Source: a bacterium
GTDB lineage: Bacteria > Electryoneota > RPQS01
Direction of reading: 5' to 3'
DNA: 64,000 nt
NCBI GenBank assembly: GCA_016703065.1
Contig: JADJCU010000001.1
Location: 434,001 to 498,000, forward strand
Part shown: positions 7,400-18,100 of the stretch, one piece after another
Numbering within the stretch: the first letter of the stretch is position 1
How the letters are laid out: each line of letters opens with the position of its first letter
Notes under the pieces: generated by a model
Told to the model about the DNA's origin: nothing
Databases searched by the model: none
Seen by the model: the letters and a program-made list of their open reading frames with translations, nothing else
Translations under genes and position numbers: made by a program

Positions 7400-10300
7400 A
7401 TGCACACACTGCGAACAATTCTACTCATTTGCCTGCTTGCCGCAGGTGCCCGCGCACAATTCAATTGTTTTCTGTACTACGTCCCGGAACCGCCAATTCC
7501 GGCGAGTTGCGGAAATCCTGATCCGTTGCCAGATGGAACTATCGTAGAGGTCGTTTGGGACATGGATGACGATGGCCCTGATGGAGACGATGCGTTGGTC
7601 GCCGAGGGTACGGGATTCGGCATGGCCAATTTTAACTCGTTCTTGACCAATGGAACCGATTGGTTTGGCATCCCAGGAGGCTTTGTAACCGATCCGTCTT
7701 TCACGATCAATACGACGACTCCTCAGCCCTCGCGGTACTGGCTGCGCATTTGTGTGGAAGAGACGCAGGAGTACCTCCGTACGGAGTCGTTTACAATTCC
7801 AGAAGGCTACAGTGAGATTGACCTAACGGGGCAGTTCATTTGTATTTCGTCGCCGTGCATTGGCTGTGCCATTCCCGAAAACGTAACGGGGTTTGTTGCA
7901 TCGGAGAATTCGTGTGAAACGATCAGTTTGACTTGGAATGCCTATCCGAGCATCCCGGCTGTGGACTCCCTGCAGCTGTTTCGGAACGACTCGTTTATTG
8001 CGATGTTGGGACGTTCCGCAATATCCTACGTAGACGATCACGCGCCGGAAGGTGTCGCGGGCTATGCAATTCGGGCACGGGCATTGTGCTCGACAGGTGA
8101 TACACTGTACTCTCCTGCGGCAGCGGCGAATGGTACGCGGTTATGGTCGGCAAGAACGCCGACCGAGTTTGCAGCGTCGGATTCGCTCAATTGTGGCGCA
8201 GTCATTTTGAACTGGCTCGTTCCCGAGAATACGGCCACTACGGATCGTTTCATTATATTTAGGGATAATGTGGAAGTGGGCTGGGTGGCGCCATACATAG
8301 CGGGCTCCATTCAGGTTTATGAGCTTCCAGAAGCAACTAACTCGAGACACTACTATTCAGTTGTCGGTTGGAATGGAGTGTGCGGCTTTGCCGAGGGCAC
8401 TCCGGGCGATTCCGGGAATGCCGAGCCCGGTTCCACATGTCTCATCCTGACGTATCCACGTAACCAAGAGTTATTTTGCACGAGTGGCGCAGGTGGAAGC
8501 AGCGCGGATACGATTCCAATCACTTGGCTGTCGCCTAACACGTCCTCCAACATCCGTATCGAGATCATGCGGGACTTCCCGAACGGAGTGTGGTCGACCA
8601 TCGCGTCCAGCACAACAGACGATGGTATCTACGCGTGGCCTGTTTCAGGCGCTGTGTCAGACCTTTGCCGAATCCGGATCACCTCTACAACTAATGCTTC
8701 GCTGACTGACGTGAGTCCGTACAACTTCTCGATAGGCACGTGTGACGTCAGGCATTGGACGCTTGAGAACAGTCCGTACGTATGGTCACGAAACATCACT
8801 GTAGGTGCCGGGGACTCGCTGATTATTGATCCGGGCGTGGAAGTTAATTTCGCGGCGGGGTACGGAATGGCGGTGCTTGGCACATTGTCAGCAATCGGCA
8901 CAGAGCAGGACAGCATCGTCTTCGGGACTGACACGATTGCCTATCCTTCACGATGGAAAGGAATCACCTTTGCGGGATCGGCTTCAAGCGGAAGCCGTAT
9001 ATCTCACTGCCAAATTCAGGACGGTCGGTCGACCTCGGACTGGGGCGGCAACATGCGTCTATCAAATAGTGCTTCAATCCACATAACGCACAGCACATTC
9101 TGGAGAGGCTACGGGCCCGAAGGCGGAGCAATTCTGGTACGAGACGGTTCGCAGGCCGTTATAGAAGATTGCGACTTCCTGCAAAACTCCTCATCGTCTA
9201 CCGGCGCAGGAGGCGCCATTTCAGTTGTTGATGCGTCACCCACGATTCGAGCATGTTACTTCGAGGGAAACACATCATCTCGCGGCGGCGCGATTCACCT
9301 GTTCAGTTGGGGTGCGCCGATCGACACTGCGAGTGTTACTTATTGTACGTTTGTGCGCAACAGCGCTTCAACGAGAGGTGGGGGTGTTGAAGTCGATGGT
9401 CAATCCCAATCGTCCAATCCGACCATAGCGAATTGCACTTTTGTCGAGAACTCATCTCCATCCGGAGGCGGCATATACGTTACCGGCAACGCGCCGGTGG
9501 TCGAGAACTGTGCCATCCTCAGTTCGACAGGTACGGGCGTTACGTTTAGCAATGCACTTGGCACTGTAGTTCACAATTGCCTGATTGACGGGAACTCCCA
9601 CGGTAACTTCGGGGGCAGTTTGCCTGAGGGGTTGGGAGCTATTAGCACGCGGAACCGGTATGATTATCCGTGTGACGTGGATCAGAACCTGTTCTTGAAT
9701 CCGTTGCTTGTGAATACCGAAAGCGGGAACTTCATGCCGTCAGCGGATTCGCCTTGCATTGATGGCGGCAATCCGCTGTCGCCGCTTGATCCTGACGGCA
9801 GCATCGCGGATATCGGAGCAGTCTATCGCGATCACGATGAGTCGCTTTCGCTGCTCAGTCCGAACGGCGGCAATCACTGGTTCGCGAATGAGGAGCGGAC
9901 GATCTACTGGACTGATGGCGGATCGCCGGATTCCTTGCGCGTGGAACTGAATCGGGGTGAGCATGGCGCGTCGTGGGAGACGCTTGCGGAGGTTGCTGCA
10001 AACAATGAGGCATTCACATGGTCGGTCACCGGTCCGCAAGATTCGTTGTGCCTTGTCCGGCTGACCTCGCTCGGAAGCGGGGGCGCGAGTGATGAGTCGA
10101 TCACGCCGTTCCAGATCACGGCACCCGAGATTACGTTGCTGCATCCCGACACAGCGTTTGTTGTTGGACAATCATCGACGATGATGATTCAGTGGACAAG
10201 CAACATCAATGAGCCGGTGATTGTGCAGTTGAATCGACACTTTCCGGAAGGGGTCTGGGAAGACGTTATCGGTGTGACGCCCAACGACGGAAGTGAAGCA

Positions 10301-12196
10301 TGGACTGTCGCGGGTGATACAACGTCTCGCGCGCGGGTGCGCGTGTTGGGAACGGTTCACACGACCGTCGGAGATACATCCGAGGCAGACTTTCAAATTG
10401 CCGCGGCGGGTCTTACGCTTACAAGTCCGATTGGCGGGGAAGCATGGCGCATCGGTGAGAATCAGTCAATTGTCTGGAACTCCATCGGAGTGTCAGGCAA
10501 TATCGCGATAGAGATCAACCGGACATACCCGTCGGCGACGTGGAATATTATTGCAGGTAACGAAAGCAACTCTGGCAGCTACGCTTGGACCGTCAGCGGA
10601 ACGACATCAAATCAGGCGCGGATTCGCATAAGGTCTATAGCTAATCCCGCACTTGGCGATACTTGTGAAACGAACATCGCTGTCCTTGCTGCGTGTGCTC
10701 CTAACTGGTGCGTTCAGGCAAGCGGAACGAACGCGACACTCAATGGCATCTCCGTGGTCGATGCAAACACGGCATGGGCCGTCGGGAGCGGGGGTACCAT
10801 TCTACGGACGGTTGACGGCGGAATCTCGTGGATACAACAGATCAGCGGCACGACAGAGAACTTGATGGCTGTTGACTTTGTGAATCCGGCAACTGGCTGG
10901 GCGGTCGGTGGGCACTATTCCTACGACTGGCAGAACGGTATCACTGACAGTGTGCAAGTGATTCTGCGTACCACTGACGGCGGAGCGACGTGGCTGCCGC
11001 AATCGAGTGGTCGTCACTTACCGCTTCGGTCCGTGTCCTTTGTAAATGCCAACACAGGCTGGGCAGTCGGCAGTTATTACGAGGGCTATAATGATATCGA
11101 GGGATATGTCATATTAAAAACGACTGACGGCGGACAATCGTGGAGTTCTCAGGAAACTGGAAACGGTCAAGTGACGGGGATTCATTTTGTCAGTGAATCG
11201 AATGGTGTTGCTTGGGGCATGTACTACGACGGCATGTACGACGTCACGAGCCCGCTCTGTAAGAGGACCTCAAATGGTGGCTTGACATGGCTCGGGCTGG
11301 ACATAAGTATACCGAACCTCGAATCTCCCTACGGACCAGATCTCCTCCTGCCACATTCCATTTCCTACACTGACGCTGCAACAGGCTGGGCAACGGGACT
11401 CAAGGGACACATCTCGTCATCAGGCTATGACTGGTTTGGCAGCGTCATCTGGAAGACGATAGACGGGGGGACAACCTGGTCGCAACAGAGTTCATCGGGA
11501 GGATACTCTATTGCGTTCGCGGACCCATCAAATGGCTGGGCCGTCGGCAATTCTGGCCTTGTGCTGCATGGCACTAATGGAGGGCAGCAATGGCAAACCG
11601 AACAGACAAACGTAACACAGACTCTGATCGATGTGGAGCATGCAGACGCGTCTCGCGGATGGGCGGTAGGGAATTACGGGACGATCCTGCGCTATGACGG
11701 CGTGCCGCCTTCGCCTGTTCTTACGGTCACAGCTCCGGCTGGCGGTGAGCTCCTGTTTGTAGGGTTCGAAACGCCAATTAGTTGGTCTTCGCAGAACATA
11801 AGCGGCATGGTGGCTGTAGAACTGAATCGCAGTTTTCCTTCGGGAAGCTGGGAGACAATTGGCGAAGCGCCTGTCGGTTCAGGAGTCCTGAGTTGGATAC
11901 CAAACGAACCGATAACGACTACTGCGCGCTTGCGTGTCATGAGCCTGGAAAGTCCAACCGTTGGGGATTCGTCTAACAATAATCTCGCGATTGTTCAACC
12001 GACACTTACTTTTTCCAGCCCCAATGGCGGACAGATTCTGTACGTTGGCAGCACGGTCGGGATGACATGGACGTCTAATGTCCCTGAAAACATTTCCATT
12101 CAGATTAACCGGAACTATCCGGGGGCGAATGGGAAACACTATTTGCCTCGACAGAAAATGACGGAGGCCAGAATTGGGCTGTTGCCGGAGCGGTGA
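7400..12196 (+). CDS. Giant secreted repeat protein, N-terminal part (frameshifted)
   Basis: N-terminal 1,598 codons of a secreted protein that should be about 4,012 aa. Signal peptide at 1-19 (MHTLRTILLICLLAAGARA). Then FN3-like domains (155-345); a Kre9/KNH-like repeat (about 350-450, pattern SPNGGe..--.ITW--VRIELnR-yP-G-WetI---NDG-y-W-VsG); a right-handed beta-helix with SGGGIYV and GGAIHLF turns (450-800); three more Kre9-like repeats (815-1100); a YCF48/BNR-like propeller with repeated TGWAVG and TTDGGatW blades (1100-1435); and further Kre9-like repeats. At the G run 12121-12125 the frame is lost: the next expected words W-E-T-L-F and NDGGQNWAVAGAVTEHAR are encoded in the +1 frame and continue in the next entry. 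The last 25 residues here are out of frame. No Shine-Dalgarno is seen. Likely a surface adhesin or matrix protein. Confidence 0.8.
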   Translation: MHTLRTILLICLLAAGARAQFNCFLYYVPEPPIPASCGNPDPLPDGTIVEVVWDMDDDGPDGDDALVAEGTGFGMANFNSFLTNGTDWFGIPGGFVTDPSFTINTTTPQPSRYWLRICVEETQEYLRTESFTIPEGYSEIDLTGQFICISSPCIGCAIPENVTGFVASENSCETISLTWNAYPSIPAVDSLQLFRNDSFIAMLGRSAISYVDDHAPEGVAGYAIRARALCSTGDTLYSPAAAANGTRLWSARTPTEFAASDSLNCGAVILNWLVPENTATTDRFIIFRDNVEVGWVAPYIAGSIQVYELPEATNSRHYYSVVGWNGVCGFAEGTPGDSGNAEPGSTCLILTYPRNQELFCTSGAGGSSADTIPITWLSPNTSSNIRIEIMRDFPNGVWSTIASSTTDDGIYAWPVSGAVSDLCRIRITSTTNASLTDVSPYNFSIGTCDVRHWTLENSPYVWSRNITVGAGDSLIIDPGVEVNFAAGYGMAVLGTLSAIGTEQDSIVFGTDTIAYPSRWKGITFAGSASSGSRISHCQIQDGRSTSDWGGNMRLSNSASIHITHSTFWRGYGPEGGAILVRDGSQAVIEDCDFLQNSSSSTGAGGAISVVDASPTIRACYFEGNTSSRGGAIHLFSWGAPIDTASVTYCTFVRNSASTRGGGVEVDGQSQSSNPTIANCTFVENSSPSGGGIYVTGNAPVVENCAILSSTGTGVTFSNALGTVVHNCLIDGNSHGNFGGSLPEGLGAISTRNRYDYPCDVDQNLFLNPLLVNTESGNFMPSADSPCIDGGNPLSPLDPDGSIADIGAVYRDHDESLSLLSPNGGNHWFANEERTIYWTDGGSPDSLRVELNRGEHGASWETLAEVAANNEAFTWSVTGPQDSLCLVRLTSLGSGGASDESITPFQITAPEITLLHPDTAFVVGQSSTMMIQWTSNINEPVIVQLNRHFPEGVWEDVIGVTPNDGSEAWTVAGDTTSRARVRVLGTVHTTVGDTSEADFQIAAAGLTLTSPIGGEAWRIGENQSIVWNSIGVSGNIAIEINRTYPSATWNIIAGNESNSGSYAWTVSGTTSNQARIRIRSIANPALGDTCETNIAVLAACAPNWCVQASGTNATLNGISVVDANTAWAVGSGGTILRTVDGGISWIQQISGTTENLMAVDFVNPATGWAVGGHYSYDWQNGITDSVQVILRTTDGGATWLPQSSGRHLPLRSVSFVNANTGWAVGSYYEGYNDIEGYVILKTTDGGQSWSSQETGNGQVTGIHFVSESNGVAWGMYYDGMYDVTSPLCKRTSNGGLTWLGLDISIPNLESPYGPDLLLPHSISYTDAATGWATGLKGHISSSGYDWFGSVIWKTIDGGTTWSQQSSSGGYSIAFADPSNGWAVGNSGLVLHGTNGGQQWQTEQTNVTQTLIDVEHADASRGWAVGNYGTILRYDGVPPSPVLTVTAPAGGELLFVGFETPISWSSQNISGMVAVELNRSFPSGSWETIGEAPVGSGVLSWIPNEPITTTARLRVMSLESPTVGDSSNNNLAIVQPTLTFSSPNGGQILYVGSTVGMTWTSNVPENISIQINRNYPGANGKHYLPRQKMTEARIGLLPER
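12121..12125 (+). other. Single-base frameshift in a G homopolymer
   Basis: Five G residues. With six, the codons read ...N-Y-P-G-G-E-W-E-T-L-F..., exactly fitting the neighbouring repeats (FPSGSWETI, FPSGTWESI), and the two open frames join into one. Either a homopolymer sequencing error or a true phase-variable tract. Confidence 0.85.
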
Positions 12197-15100
12197 CTGA
12201 GCATGCGCGGTTTAGAATTGCAGGAACTGTCCATTCAAGTATCAGCGACACTTCTGACGCGGACGTTGTCATCGCTGCGCCGTCGATCACGATGTTGTCG
12301 CCAACCGGTGGCGAACGCTGGGGGATCGGCAATGCACACGCCGTGACGTGGAGTAGCGTTGGTCTGACCGGAGAGGTCGCAATTGAGCTTATGCGGACTT
12401 TCCCATCCGGAACATGGGAGAGCATCAGTTCCAACACAAGCAATGACGGCTCGCATGTCTGGCAGGTGACGGGAGCGACAACTGATTCTGCGCGGGTGCG
12501 CCTGCGCAGCATCAATCTGCCCACGATTGGCGATACGTCCGGGGCGACTCTGCAGATCGTTCAGCCAACGCTTGCTCTGATTCATCCGCAAGGCGGCGAG
12601 GAAATCATTGTCGGCCAGTCCCAGAATATAACATGGCAATCGCAGGATCTCGAGCAACCATTATACGTCTACATTAACCGCGACTATCCAAATGGACCGT
12701 GGACGCAATTGTTGTCCGACATTGCCAACGATGGCACACAGGAGTGGGTTGCGACCGGTCCGGCGGCGCAGAATTGCCGCATGCGAATTCAGGCCTCCTT
12801 TAACGGCGCTGTAGTGAGCGAATGCAGCTCCGATTTCCGAATCGTCGCACCGAGTTTGACCCTTGTGCAGCCTATCGGCGGCGAAGGCGTAGGCATGGGG
12901 AGCGATTACGCAATCCGTTGGCAAGCCGAACATCTTGCGGGAACAGTGCGGGTTGAACTTGCGCGTACCTATCCCAGCGAAGCCTGGGAAACAATCGGCA
13001 CCCTAGCGGCAACGGACGGCGAATTCCCATGGATTCCCGAGTATCCCGCGTCGACACATTGCCGTATTCGCGTGATTAGCGAGAGCGTTGAGAGTCTCGG
13101 CGACACATCGGCTTTCGATTTTGTTATCCTGCCTGCTCCGCCAGACTCGTTGCCGGGTGCGCCTGAATCGCCAAGCCCGATCAACGGAGACTTTGGTGTG
13201 CCAGCTTCTCCGCTTTTGTCTTGGGCTCCGGCGGCAAGAGCGCGACGTTACGATCTGTACCTTTGGACGGACTCGCTCAACGTTCCACTCGCACCCGTTC
13301 TATCCAATACTTCGTTCACGTACCACAGTATTGCTGAGACTCTTCTCGCCGGCCACCGCTATTTCTGGAAAGTTACCGCCAAGAACTACTTTGGCGAACA
13401 GAGCTCCAGTACGTGGGCATTCACCGCGCGAAATCTTCCTGATCTCGTCGTCGACACGGTAGACATCTCTGATGCGGTATCCGGACAGCCTCTCCTTGTG
13501 CGGTGGCAGGTACACAATGCTGGCAGCGGGTCTACGAACACGCCGATATGGTATGACCGGATTTGGCTCTCACCCGACACCACAGCAGATATTGATGAGG
13601 AAGAGGATATTCTGCTTGGCACATTTGCCAACGTCTCCGCGCTGGCGCCCGGCGAAGGATACGAGAATGTGCAGTTCGTGCAACTTCCTGTTGATTATGT
13701 CGGGAATCACTACCTGTTCGTCATCTCCGATAATCGCGACGCGCTCTTCATCGACTGGAACACGCATTGTGCGTGGACTCATGCATTTGGTCCAGTTTTG
13801 GAAAGCAACGAATGCAACAATTTTGCCGCCCAGGAGTTTGCGATCGCCGCCGCTCCAACTGCAGACCTCAGGGTGACCGACTTACTTGTCTCGCGAAACG
13901 ATGCGATTGCCGGAGACACGCTGCTTGTGAGTTGGACGGTTGCCAACAGCTCGCCGACGGCCCCGGCCTATCCAGCTGAGTGGGTCGACGCTGTTTTACT
14001 CTCCGGCGACGCCTTGGTGGATTCGAGTGATTTCGTGCTTGCCAGCATTGCACACGAGGGTGGACTTGCTGCAATGAATGCCTATCAGGACAGTGCGCTC
14101 GTGGTGCTGCCGATGTCCGCGCATGGTCCCCTCTACGTGATCGTCGATTCGGATCGCGACGACGTTGTCTTTGAATACCTGAATGAATCAAACAACGCTA
14201 CTCTGAGCGATTCAATCTACGTCAATCCGGCGCCGTGGCCTGATCTTGCCGCAAATGAAGTCACCATTCCGCTTGCGGCGACCAATCGTGAGACGATTCC
14301 GGTAGGCTGGACCGTATCAAATCAAGGGAGAGCAGCAACGACCGTCTCCTACTGGATTGATCGTGTGTACCTATCGGAAGATACCGTGTTCCAATCGACT
14401 GAAGACGCGATACTTGCTTCAGTAGTCCATCAAGCCGTACTTGAACTCGATTCCTCCTATTCGGTGGCTACGCAGATTGAACTACCGAATGGAGTCAGTG
14501 GTCTGTACTACGTGCTCATCGCCGCAGATTACAACGATCACGTTTTCGAATACACCGACGAGCATTCCAACCTGAAGAGCTCGCCGTTTCCGATCGAGAT
14601 TATTTCGCCGAACCTCGCCGCGGTTTACGTGAATGCACCCGATGTTTGCACAGCGGGGGATACCATTCAAGTCAATTGGGGCGTGTATAACGCCGGGGGC
14701 GCTCCGCTTCTAAATGGACAATGGCGTGACCGGCTCTTCTTGTCGCCAACACAGAGCGTCCAGGATTCATTGGCCCGTGCCGTTGGTAGGGCACCGCGGT
14801 CGGGCGATCTGTTGCCCGGCAGTATATACGACGGGCATCTTGACGTTTCTGTTCCAGTAACGCTTTCAGGTGCGTGGTATCTGCACCTGCGTACGGACGA
14901 TGATGACTGGATAACCGAATCGGGATTTGAAGAAGACAACGTCGGTTTCGATCCTATGCCGATTCAGATCGACGTGAGACCGTGGGCTGATTTGTTGGTC
15001 ACCGAGCTGTTCGTACCGGACTCAGCGACTGCGGGCGCAAACTTGGAATTGGAATTCACGGTTCAGAATGCGGGCGCGGCGAGCGCGACTGCGCCTCTCT

Positions 15101-18100
15101 GGACAGACAAAGTGTATTATTCGTCGTCACCTTCGTGGAACCTCGCGAACGCCGTCTATATCGGGGAATTGCAGTTTTCGGGTTCACTGCCGCCTGCCGG
15201 TGAATATAGCAAACTCGCAGTCTGGAGCATCCCCAATTCTGTCTCCGGAAACGTCTACATTTACGTGCGTACTGATGCTAACAACAGCGTCTATGAATAC
15301 ACGGCAGATTCGAACAACGTGTTTAGATCCCCCGCCATTCACATTGACGCGTATCCACCGGTCGATCTCGTTGTGTTATCGGGGCACGCGCCCGAAGCAG
15401 CGGAATCGGGAAGCATGGTTGAGGTACAGTGGACCGTTGCGAATGCCGGTCTGGGGCGGACAGTCAATCCTTCTTGGCTGGATGAAGTCGTCTTGTCGGA
15501 GGATACTCTGTTCCAGCACGGGCAGGATCAGCTGGTACAGTCCGTGATACACACCGGCCACCTAAACGCGGGCCAGAGTTACGTGTCGTCGCGCCAGATC
15601 ATGATCCCAAACGGACTCACAGGCGTCAGATACTTGATTATTCGCTCTGCGATGTCCGGCGGACTTCAGGATGTGGAATTGGCCAACAACTCATTTCTAG
15701 TAACGCCGCCCATCGAGATTACTCTGGCGCCGAGTCCTGATCTAAAGCTGGACTACGCCATTGCAAGTGGAAACTTGATCGCAGGACATCCGGTTCAATG
15801 CCAATGGGCTATAGTCAATCAAGGCCTTGCGCCAGCTCCGGCTGATGATTGGTCGGATGCACTTGTCCTGTCACTCGACGGAACTGCTGACGGAGGCGAC
15901 ATCCTGCTTGCTGCCTACGGGCACGTGCTTCCGTTGGCGGCTGCGGCCGCAGAAACCCTGGAGGCAGCGTTTGTTATTCCGTCGTATGTCTCAGGTAACT
16001 ACTATATCATCGCAATCACTGATGACCTGAATTCACTTTATGAGGGAGGAAATGAAAGCAACAATTCTTATAAGCTTCAGGTCAACATCGCAGCGCAGCA
16101 GCCGGCAGATCTGATCGTCCATTCTATTGCGGCTCCCGCCGCCGCTAATGCTGGAGACACTGTCGTCGTGAGTTGGGTTATCGAAAACACAGGAATGCAC
16201 AGCGCATCAGGTATTCTCCGAAACGGTGTGTATCTGTCGTCGGATGCCACGTGGGACATAAGTGACCATCTCATGGCGATCGACAGCCAGTTTGTCAACT
16301 TACTTCCGACATCTCATTTGACTGCCACCGCAGCTCTCGATCTGTCGCGAAGCCTCAGTAGTCATGAGAACGATAGGGAGGCGGATAGAGAACAGCAGTT
16401 CGACACGTCTACTACCATATTGCCGGGCGTTACACCGGGCGACTATCGAGTTGTAGTCAGGACGGACCTGACCGATCTGATTCGGGAGACGGACAACGGC
16501 AATAACGCAAATGCGTCAACCGGTTCAATCAGCGTCGCTATCGCTGAACTGGCATTGGGTGACTCGGCAATTGAAGATCTCGGGGCTCGGCAGGCGAGAT
16601 ACTACAAAGTAAGTCCAGCGGCCAACCAGGATTTACGTTTTGACTTCGTGACGGATCAACCTGGCGCAGTGAATGAACTGCTCGTGAGTTTCAATGGCAT
16701 TCCCAATCTGTTCAACTACGAGTATCGCAGCGAGAACTCCTTTTCGCCCGCGCAACAGGTGTTGATTCCGGTCGGCCAAGAAACGGAATGCTATGTGGCA
16801 CTGGTTGCGCGCTCGCTGCCGCCGGGTATTCACAGCGAGCGGATCGCGCTTCGCGCCGCTGCGCAGCCATTTGCGCTGCTATCCGTCTCCCCGGCTGAAG
16901 GCGGGTCCAACGGTAGCGTGACGGTAACGCTGCGCGGCGGGAGACTCGACGAGAGTATGGAAGCCTTTCTTCTCTCCGAGGACACGCAGATTCCCGGCAA
17001 GATCATCAGCGTCGAGAATCGCACAAAAGCGATAGTCAATTGGGATTTGCGCGGTCGACCGGAGCGCGAATATGACATTCGCATCGCCACACCTGCCGCT
17101 CAAACGGCGGATCTGGTTGACGGATTCAATGTCGCGCCGCCTCGATCAGGGCTTGACCTATCGATCGAAGGACCCTCAACTCTGCGCACCGGCAGGCCGT
17201 ACCGATACAATCTGTCTGCGGTAAATGACGGGAACGTCGATTTGGTTGACTCGCGTGTACTCGCTGAGATTCCCGCCGGAATGGGTTACCGCATCGGACA
17301 CGATCAGCCGTTTGTGTTTCCTTCTGAAGATGAGATTGTTGAACTGCACATGTTCCATGTCCCGACTGGGATGACGCAGTCTGTAGAACTCGAAGTGTAT
17401 CCGGTGGACACAAACTTCTATTCGGGCATCGCTGTGTCCTTCGTCGGTCCAGGCGAACGCTTAGGGATTGAGTCGGATCGTGTTGAACAGAGTGAAGCGC
17501 TGCTGGAAGATACCTCGGTCGTCTTGAATCAAGTTCCCTGGGGCGATTGCGGCGAATACGCGGCCGCGCTGTTGAGGACTCCAGACGCCGTATGCCCTGG
17601 CTATTTCGACTATTTCCGCGCGTACAGCATGTCCAATGTTCCGTTGGGTGACGCTTGGGGCATTCGATCCGAGGAGGGACAGGTCGCTCTTTTTTGGGGA
17701 CGGATGGGCATAACGAACGAGAATCAAACCGTGCCCGGCAGCGGGAGATTCGAGCTGTTTTCGTTCGGTGATCTCCTCGCGTCGTCGGTTCAGATGTGGA
17801 CAGGTGAGATGATTCGCTTTGAGTATCGCTATTCGTTGTTGCCTACGGTCGCGGGAGAGATGCCCGCATTCGCGAATCGAGCGCAGAGCCATTTGCACGA
17901 CGTCCTTGGTGTGGACAATTGTTTCTGCACGCATCCAGTATTTGACGACATCGCGCACACGTGTTTAGTCTGCTATAACGAGTGCACATCGTCGTTTGAT
18001 CAGTGCATGCGGCTTGGCTCAACGGCCAATGGAATCGCCGTTCACAACGGTAAGATTCCCGACGTCATGCGGGTTTGGCTTGTTGACAACAACGTACTTC

